Assembly (NCBI GenBank): GCA_948471095.1
Contig: CAOKRG010000029.1
Span: 1 to 33,551 of the forward strand
Length of the DNA stretch: 33,551 nt
Direction: 5' to 3'
DNA from: an uncultured Oscillospiraceae bacterium
Lineage (GTDB): Bacteria > Bacillota > Clostridia > Oscillospirales > Acutalibacteraceae
Part shown: one piece after another, positions 14,518 to 19,641 of the stretch
How the letters are laid out: every line of letters begins with the position of its first letter
Position numbering within the stretch: position 1 is the first letter of the stretch
Translations under genes and position numbers: made by a program
Notes under the pieces: generated by a model
Seen by the model: the letters and a program-made list of their open reading frames with translations, nothing else
Databases searched by the model: none
What the model was told of the DNA's origin: nothing

Positions 14518-14715
14518 ATGTTTCCGTATCAATGGGGCACAGCGCCCATCGGGGACCCAGCCGGCATGACCGCCGGAGTCCCTCCGCTGGCGGGCTTTCC
14601 CGGCCTGCGGGACCTGCCGGAGGACGTGCGGGCAGGACTGGACGAGCACCAGGACGAAATTCGCAATGAGGACGATTACCGCCGCTTGGTCAACGAGCTG
14701 ATGCTCCGCCGCTGA
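14518..14715 (+). CDS. Small protein of unknown function (65 aa)
   Basis: I do not recognise a family. The N-terminal half is Pro/Gly-rich (FPYQWGTAPIGDPAGMTAGV), and the C-terminal half is strongly charged and probably helical (EHQDEIRNEDDYRRLVNELM). There is no membrane segment, signal peptide or Cys. Support for coding: an ATG after GGGGGTG at 7 nt spacing, a compact frame of the window's GC-rich codon pattern, and a dedicated terminator a few bases after the stop. The ribosome site lies inside a hairpin, hinting at translational control. It is divergent from mscS. Confidence 0.65.
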   Translation: MFPYQWGTAPIGDPAGMTAGVPPLAGFPGLRDLPEDVRAGLDEHQDEIRNEDDYRRLVNELMLRR

Positions 14716-14718
14716 GGG

Positions 14719-14754
14719 AAAAAACAGGTAGGGAAGAGGCCCTGCCTGTTTTTT
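14719..14754. terminator. Bidirectional terminator between the 65-aa gene and the flavoprotein gene
   Basis: AAAAAACAGGTAGGG (14719-14733), 6-nt loop, CCCTGCCTGTTTTTT (14740-14754) with one G-U pair. A-run and T-run make it usable by both converging genes. Confidence 0.9.
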
Positions 14755-14761
14755 CTATGGC

Positions 14762-15301
14762 TCAAACCTTCCGGCAAACATAGGCCCGCAGGTCCTCCCG
14801 GGCCTGCGGGGCATCCATCAGGTCGCCCCGCAGGCTGGTTTTCCCATAGCGCTTTGCGCTGAGAAAGAGAATATCCGGCTCCGGCGCATGCTGCTTGAAG
14901 GCCTCCACAAAGTTGTTCCGCCCCGTGTTGCTCACCACCACAAACCGCTTGGGGGCCGCAAGGTAGGCGTCCAGCAGCTGGGGGAGGCCCTGGAAAACGC
15001 ACTGGCTCCGTTCGTTGAACAAAAAGAACTGGGAACAGGGGTAATCGCAGTAATTGGGCACCACAAAATAGCTGAGCCCGCTGCGCAGGACCGCGTGATA
15101 CAGCGCGGCTATGCCGTCGTCCGCATAGGGGCAGGCGGCGCGGTCTTGGAAGCACTCCGCCTGGCAGGGCCCGCAGGGATGAAAGGCCTGGCCGGCAAAG
15201 GAATAGACGGCCGCGTCCGCATACTGTTCCGCGATCTCTTGGGCAATGGCCGCGCAGTTGCCGTTGGCCCGCCCACTGAAGCTGAGGACGGAGACTTCCA
15301 T
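14762..15301 (-). CDS. Flavodoxin-like NAD(P)H-dependent oxidoreductase with Cys cluster
   Basis: 179 aa. The N-terminus VSVLSFSGRANGNCAAIAQEI matches the FMN-phosphate loop of the flavodoxin-fold/FMN reductase group, with YFVVPNYCDYPCSQFFLF in the mid region and FVVVSNTGRNNF later. Between them lies HPCGPCQAECFQDRAACPYADDG, giving Cys spacing CX2CX3CX7C, close to the cluster of iron-sulphur flavoproteins (Isf), which bind [4Fe-4S] and FMN. Cluster binding is inferred from spacing only. Its ATG overlaps the lysC stop by one base (TGATG), so it is coupled to aspartate kinase. No functional link between them is known to me. Confidence 0.78.
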   Translation of the reverse strand: MEVSVLSFSGRANGNCAAIAQEIAEQYADAAVYSFAGQAFHPCGPCQAECFQDRAACPYADDGIAALYHAVLRSGLSYFVVPNYCDYPCSQFFLFNERSQCVFQGLPQLLDAYLAAPKRFVVVSNTGRNNFVEAFKQHAPEPDILFLSAKRYGKTSLRGDLMDAPQAREDLRAYVCRKV

Positions 15302-16509
15302 CAGCTCTCGAAGAATTTCTGATGGATGGCCTCCACGGCCCGGTCGCCGTCGGCCTTATGGACCAGCACGGAGATTTTGATCTCGCTGGTGGAGATCATC
15401 TGGATGTTCACGCTGCGGCTGAACAGGGCCTCGAACATTTCCGCCGCCACGCCGGGATGGCTCTCCATGCCCGCGCCTACAATAGACACCTTGGATACGT
15501 TGTCGTCCGCCACCAGGCTGGAAGCGCCCAGCTTTTCGGTGTATTCCTTCAAAAGCTCGATGGTGTCCTCCATGCGGTCTTTCTGCACGGTAAAGCTGAT
15601 GTCCTTGGTGCCGTTGCGTCCGATGGACTGCAAAATGATGTCCACATTGGTCCCCTTGGACGAGAGCTTCGAGAAAATCTTAAAGGCCAGGCCCGGCTTA
15701 TCCGGCACGCCGATGATGGAGATGCGGGCGATGTCGTCGTCCTTGGCCACCCCGCTGATGAGCATCTGTTCCACGCTGTTTTCCTCCTTCACAATAGTCC
15801 CCCGGGCCTTGGTCAGGCTGGAGAGGACTTCCAGTTCAATGTTATACTTTTTCGCCATTTCCACCGAGCGGTTGTGGAGCACCTGGGCCCCCAGGGAGGC
15901 CAGCTCCAGCATTTCGTCGTAGGTGATGCAGCTGAGCTTTTTCGCTCCCGGAATCTTCCGGGGGTCGGCGGTATACACGCCGTCCACGTCCGTATAAATC
16001 TGGCACAGGTCCGCGTGCATGGCGGCGGCATAGGCCACGGCGCTGGTGTCGCTGCCGCCCCGGCCGATGGTGGTCACGTCGCCATAACGGTTCACTCCCT
16101 GAAAGCCGGCAATGACTACGATGCGGCGCTTATCCAGCTCCTTCTTTACCCGCGAGGTGTCAATCTTTTTGATCCGCGCGCTGCCATAGTCCGAGGTGGT
16201 GTTAAAGCCCGCCTGCCAGCCCAACAGGGATACCACGGGAAAGCCCATGCGCTCAATGGCCATGGCCAGCAGCGCGGCGGAGACCTGCTCCCCCGAAGAG
16301 AGCAGCATATCCATCTCCCGCTTGCTGGGCCGCTGGTTTACCTCCGCGGCCTTGGCGGTCAGGTCGTCGGTGGTGTCGCCCTGGGCGGAGACCACCGCCA
16401 CCACGTCGTTGCCGTCCTGGTAAGCGGAGGTGATAATCCCCGCCACATTGTCGATGCGCTCGGCGTCCCGCACGGAGGTGCCGCCGAATTTCTGTACAAT
16501 CAGTGCCAT
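15301..16509 (-). CDS. lysC: Aspartate kinase
   Basis: 402 aa. It phosphorylates aspartate, the first step to lysine, threonine and methionine, and pairs with hom and thrB further on. The kinase domain begins ALIVQKFGGTSVRD and contains VVAVVSAQGDTTDDL, GRGGSDTSAVAYAAA and CQIYTDVDGVYTADPR. The C-terminal third has two ACT domains (ISIIGVPDKPGLAFKIFSKL and VSIVGAGMESHPGVAAEMFEAL), which bind lysine and/or threonine for feedback. Start ATG 16507-16509 has GAGGG 7 nt upstream; a TTG two codons earlier is less likely. The promoter is the full consensus and the leader is only about 35 nt, so no lysine riboswitch fits; control is probably allosteric or at the promoter. Confidence 0.96.
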   Translation of the reverse strand: MALIVQKFGGTSVRDAERIDNVAGIITSAYQDGNDVVAVVSAQGDTTDDLTAKAAEVNQRPSKREMDMLLSSGEQVSAALLAMAIERMGFPVVSLLGWQAGFNTTSDYGSARIKKIDTSRVKKELDKRRIVVIAGFQGVNRYGDVTTIGRGGSDTSAVAYAAAMHADLCQIYTDVDGVYTADPRKIPGAKKLSCITYDEMLELASLGAQVLHNRSVEMAKKYNIELEVLSSLTKARGTIVKEENSVEQMLISGVAKDDDIARISIIGVPDKPGLAFKIFSKLSSKGTNVDIILQSIGRNGTKDISFTVQKDRMEDTIELLKEYTEKLGASSLVADDNVSKVSIVGAGMESHPGVAAEMFEALFSRSVNIQMISTSEIKISVLVHKADGDRAVEAIHQKFFES

Positions 16510-16548
16510 AGTCAATCCCTCTATTCCATATGCTCGGTTCTTTCGCGT

Positions 16549-16577
16549 ATTATAGCGCTAAATGGGGAAAATGTCAA
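16549..16577 (-). promoter_or_regulatory. Full-consensus sigma-A promoter of lysC
   Basis: Minus strand: TTGACA (16572-16577), exactly 17 nt, TATAAT (16549-16554). Copy D of the mosaic repeat begins 15 bp upstream of the -35, the same distance as at aroA. Confidence 0.85.
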
Positions 16578-16592
16578 TGACTTCCTGCGGCA

Positions 16593-16760
16593 GGAAGTGT
16601 CCACAGGGCGCAATTATTGAAGAGTAATACGGAGTGGCCTCCGGCGGCTTAGGGGCTCTGCCCCTAAGGACCCTGCTGCTTTTGAAAAAGTGGACAAAAC
16701 TTTTACTGTTGCACCCAGCGAGCTTTTCTCTTGTTAAAATGCATGTTTTGGACACTCCCC
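16593..16760 (+). repeat. Mosaic repeat element, copy D (168 bp)
   Basis: Ends are GGAAGTGTCC (16593-16602) and GGACACTCCC (16750-16759), inverted repeats that continue inward as GCA-rich stretches (GCATGTTTT on the right). Inside: TAATACGGAGTGG, CCTCCGGCGGC, a perfect 9-bp hairpin CTTAGGGGC-TCT-GCCCCTAAG (16648-16668), AAGGACCC, CTTTTGAAAAAGTGG and CAAAACTTTTAC, all shared with copies A and C. It fills the gap between lysC and the unknown gene, whose stop codon lies 7 bp from its right end. No coding content. Confidence 0.85.
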
Positions 16761-16766
16761 GGCGGC

Positions 16767-17303
16767 CTACGTTTCAGCCCTGACTACAGAGGCCCACCAG
16801 GCTCCGGCGCCGCTGGATTCTACCATCCCGTCCACCCGCCGGAACAGAACAGCCAGTTCCTCCCGCTTCTCTTCCAAAGCCTCCAGCCGGTCCAGGCATT
16901 CCGCCGGGGCGGTCTCGGGCTCCCACTGAAAGGCCCGCTTGAAATAGGGCCTCAGCTCTTCAAAAAGTGCCGGTAGGCCCTCCTGGTCCGGCGCAGCGCT
17001 CCGGATCATCACCAGCTTGTCGTAAGCGCCCAGCAAAGCGTCTAAGGGAAACTCCGTCAGTTTATCCAGGGACTGATAAGCCGCATGGGCGGCGCTTCCA
17101 TACCAGTCCGTGTATTTGGGAAGCTCCCCATAGGCGAGGGAGAGATCAAGCTCCGCCGCCTCCTGCAAAAAGGCCAGAGCCCAGCTCTCCCGGCGCTGGG
17201 CCTCTCCTTGCGCTTTATGCCAGCGGAACAGTCCCAGGCCGGCCACAAGGCAGACCAGCAGCGCCGCGAAAAGGATTCCAAGCCGTTTACGCGTCATGCC
17301 CAT
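16767..17303 (-). CDS. Membrane-anchored protein of unknown function (thr operon)
   Basis: 178 aa, not recognised. The N-terminus is MGMTRKRLG followed by a hydrophobic segment (about residues 9-28, ILFAALLVCLVAGLGLF) with positive residues before it, so a single anchor with the remainder outside is predicted. The rest is mostly helical and acidic, with a C-terminal Glu-rich coiled-coil-like stretch (CLDRLEALEEKREELAVLF). The start ATG 17301-17303 follows AGGAG by 7 nt; a longer frame beginning at TTG 17345 would overlap the thrB stop. It lies 34 nt after thrB and probably belongs to the hom-thrB transcript. The stop codon is almost at the edge of repeat copy D. Confidence 0.75.
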   Translation of the reverse strand: MGMTRKRLGILFAALLVCLVAGLGLFRWHKAQGEAQRRESWALAFLQEAAELDLSLAYGELPKYTDWYGSAAHAAYQSLDKLTEFPLDALLGAYDKLVMIRSAAPDQEGLPALFEELRPYFKRAFQWEPETAPAECLDRLEALEEKREELAVLFRRVDGMVESSGAGAWWASVVRAET

Positions 17304-17337
17304 CACAGTGCTCCTTTCCCATTTTGCGCCGGTTCTT

Positions 17338-18234
17338 TTATTCAATTACCACCTTGGCCCCCTCCTGGTCGGCCTTGTGGATCTCCACCCGCCAGCCGGC
17401 AATGCCTTTGTCCGCCAGATGGCTGGCGCAGTTCTCCCCAAAGGCTTTGGCGTTCTCCGCGTCGATCATGGCGATGATGGTGGGCCCCGCCCCGCTGACG
17501 TAAGTGCCCAGAGAGCCCAGCTCATAGCTCATGCGGAACACGTTGTCATAGTTTTCAATCAGCCCGGAGCGGTAGGGCTGGTGGATGCGGTCCTGCACCG
17601 CCACTCTCAGGTTATGCAGCTCCCCGGAGAAGAGAGAGGCGGTCATCAGCCCGGAGCGGGACAGATTGTACACCGCGTCCTCCCGGCTGTAGTCCTGGGG
17701 CAGGGCGGCCCGGGCCTTCTCGGTTTTCAGCTCGAAGGGGGGGATCATCAGCGCGAAGCGGATCTTCTCGCTCACGGGCACGCTGACGCTGTACACCCGC
17801 TCCCCCTCCATGGCCGAGGCAACCAGGCCTCCGGAGAGGGCCGGGCTGGTGTTGTCCGGGTGTCCCTCGATCTTTGCCGCCAGATTGATCAAGTCTGTTT
17901 TAGAAAGCGGATTCCCCATAAACCGGTTGGCCGCTAAAATGCCTGCCACAATGCAGGCCGAGCTGCTGCCCAGCCCCCGGGCCATGGGGATGTTGTTTTC
18001 CTGGATGATCTTAAGCCCCGGCAGCTTCTTGCCGCAAATCTCATAGAGATGCTTTGCCGCCCAGAAGATCAGGTTGCTCTCGTCCTTGGGGACCTCCAGG
18101 CCGTCCGTGCAGGTAATGTCCAGGCCGTCATATTCCTCCACCCACACCCGGTTCTGCATGGTCAGGGCCAGCCCCAGCGAGTCAAAGCCGGAGCCCAGGT
18201 TGGCGCTGGTGGCGGGTACGTCGATTCGAATCAT
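17338..18234 (-). CDS. thrB: Homoserine kinase
   Basis: 298 aa, GHMP kinase family, normal length. It phosphorylates homoserine, the substrate of threonine synthase (thrC is not in the window). The N-terminus IRIDVPATSANLGSGFDSLGLAL and the ATP-binding motif PMARGLGSSSA (Gly-rich part at residues 87-92) are diagnostic; the C-terminal GTYVSGAGPTIIAMI is the third GHMP motif. The ATG at 18232-18234 has AAGGAGG 7 nt upstream; this ribosome site overlaps the hom stop region, so the two genes are closely coupled. Confidence 0.96.
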   Translation of the reverse strand: MIRIDVPATSANLGSGFDSLGLALTMQNRVWVEEYDGLDITCTDGLEVPKDESNLIFWAAKHLYEICGKKLPGLKIIQENNIPMARGLGSSSACIVAGILAANRFMGNPLSKTDLINLAAKIEGHPDNTSPALSGGLVASAMEGERVYSVSVPVSEKIRFALMIPPFELKTEKARAALPQDYSREDAVYNLSRSGLMTASLFSGELHNLRVAVQDRIHQPYRSGLIENYDNVFRMSYELGSLGTYVSGAGPTIIAMIDAENAKAFGENCASHLADKGIAGWRVEIHKADQEGAKVVIE

Positions 18235-18246
18235 GTGGCAGCCTCC

Positions 18247-19494
18247 TTAAAAATCGGAAATCAAGATCCGTCCGCGAACGGACACGCCCGCCGCTTCCAG
18301 CCGGGCCAGCTTCTCGTCCAGCTCCGCCGGGGCAAGCCCGGCCGCGGAGAAGCCCGCCTCGCCGGGCTCCTCGTCCTTGCGGATGATCCGCACAGCCTGG
18401 GGGAACAGGGCCTGGGCGGCGGCAAAGGCCTGGTCCGAAGAGTCCGGCCCCTGAATATGGACGAAAAATTCTCCCGTCATGCGCGCAAAGGGCTCTACAT
18501 AGTCCGGCCTGGCGTCCTCCCAGTAAAGGTATTTCCGGGCCTTAAAGTGCTTTACGCAGTCGATCACATCCGCCACCACCGCGCTGGCCGTGGGCAGCTT
18601 GCCCGCTCCCTTGCCGTAAAAGACCACGTCGCCCGTGGCGTCTCCCCGCACCAAAATGCCGTTGAACACGTCGTCCACATTGGCCAGCTGGCTTTCCCGG
18701 TGGATGAACATAGGGGCCACTAAAATGGCGATTTTGCCGTTTTCCCCTCTTTTCACCATGCCGATGAGCTTGATCACGCCGCCCCAGGCCTCGGCATAGG
18801 CCACATCGCTCAAGGTGATCTTGGTAATGCCCTCGGTGTGCACGTCTTCCGGGTACACATGGGTGCCGAAAGCTAAGCTGGCCAAAATGCAGATCTTCCG
18901 GCAGGCGTCCGCGCCCTCCACATCGGCGGAGGGGTCCCGCTCCGCGTAGCCCAGCTCCTGGGCCATGGCCAGGGCTTCCTCAAAGGCCATCTGCTCCCGG
19001 ATCATTTTGGTCAGAATAAAGTTTGTGGTGCCGTTGAGGATTCCCGCGATCTCGCTGACCTCGTTGGCCGCCAGGCATTGGCTGATGGGACGGATGATGG
19101 GGATGCCTCCGCCCACGCTGGCCTCAAAGAGAAAATTCAGATTGTTTTTCTGGGCCAGGGCGATGAGCTCCGCCCCCTTGGAGGCCACCAGCTCCTTGTT
19201 GGAGGTGACGAAGGACTTGCCGTTTTCCAGGCAGGCCTTGGCAAAGCGGTAGGCGGGCTCCAGGCCTCCCATGCACTCCACCACAATCTTTACCTCCGGG
19301 TCCTGGAGGATCACGTTAAAATCCTTTGTGAAAACGTCCGCGTAAGGCAGGTCCGGAAAGTCCCGCAGGTCTAAAATGTGTTTTACGCGAATTTCTTCCT
19401 TGGCCCGGCGGGCGATGCTCTCCCGGTGGGTGAGCAGCACCTCCAGCACGCCCGAGCCCACCACTCCGTGGCCTAAAACCGCTATGTTTGCCAT
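18247..19494 (-). CDS. hom: Homoserine dehydrogenase with ACT domain
   Basis: 415 aa. It reduces aspartate semialdehyde to homoserine. NAD(P)-binding motif VLGHGVVGSGV (G8, G10, G13), then VVECMGGLEPA, FVTSNKELVA, and the catalytic-domain signature FLFEASVGGGIPIIRPIS with ILNGTTNFILTKM. The last ~80 residues (MTGEFFVHIQG onwards) form an ACT domain, probably for threonine inhibition. I chose ATG 19492-19494 because the family starts at MANIAVLGHG and GAGGAAG lies upstream; the frame extends to 19554. First gene of hom-thrB-unknown. A 28-bp perfect dyad lies 56 bp upstream. Confidence 0.95.
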   Translation of the reverse strand: MANIAVLGHGVVGSGVLEVLLTHRESIARRAKEEIRVKHILDLRDFPDLPYADVFTKDFNVILQDPEVKIVVECMGGLEPAYRFAKACLENGKSFVTSNKELVASKGAELIALAQKNNLNFLFEASVGGGIPIIRPISQCLAANEVSEIAGILNGTTNFILTKMIREQMAFEEALAMAQELGYAERDPSADVEGADACRKICILASLAFGTHVYPEDVHTEGITKITLSDVAYAEAWGGVIKLIGMVKRGENGKIAILVAPMFIHRESQLANVDDVFNGILVRGDATGDVVFYGKGAGKLPTASAVVADVIDCVKHFKARKYLYWEDARPDYVEPFARMTGEFFVHIQGPDSSDQAFAAAQALFPQAVRIIRKDEEPGEAGFSAAGLAPAELDEKLARLEAAGVSVRGRILISDF

Positions 19495-19549
19495 GTCTAC
19501 CACTTCCTCAAAATATGTTTTCTCTGCCGCTATGTAATAGGAAACGCAC

Positions 19550-19577
19550 TTCAAAATCGGTATTTACCGATTTTGAA
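19550..19577. promoter_or_regulatory. 28-bp perfect dyad upstream of hom
   Basis: TTCAAAATCGGTA (19550-19562), TT, then TACCGATTTTGAA (19565-19577), a perfect 13-bp inverted repeat. On the minus strand a weak candidate -10 TATTAC lies about 10 nt downstream with TACCGA of the dyad at the -35 position, so a bound repressor would cover the hom promoter. Alternatively, with its A4/T4 edges and short loop it could act as a bidirectional terminator for the penicillin-binding protein transcript. Confidence 0.6.
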
Positions 19578-19594
19578 CCGCGTTAACTATATTA

Positions 19595-19616
19595 CCGGGG
19601 AAAGGCCCCGGCTTTT
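19595..19616 (+). terminator. Small GC hairpin with T-run between hom and the PBP gene
   Basis: CCGGGG (19595-19600), 5-nt loop, CCCCGG (19606-19611), then CTTTTT. The T-run is on the plus strand although neighbouring genes are on the minus strand, so it would stop antisense transcription; on the minus strand it is a hairpin without a T-run after the PBP stop. Confidence 0.4.
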
Positions 19617-19641
19617 TGGATTTGCGCGCTGAAAGCCGGTT

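Noticed and set aside
16510-16580. Lysine riboswitch before lysC
   Set aside because: The consensus promoter leaves only about 35 nt of leader, too short for a riboswitch of about 170 nt.
19495-19641. Threonine T-box before hom
   Set aside because: No T-box sequence (TGGNACC-type) or long leader with a terminator pair is present; only the 28-bp dyad.
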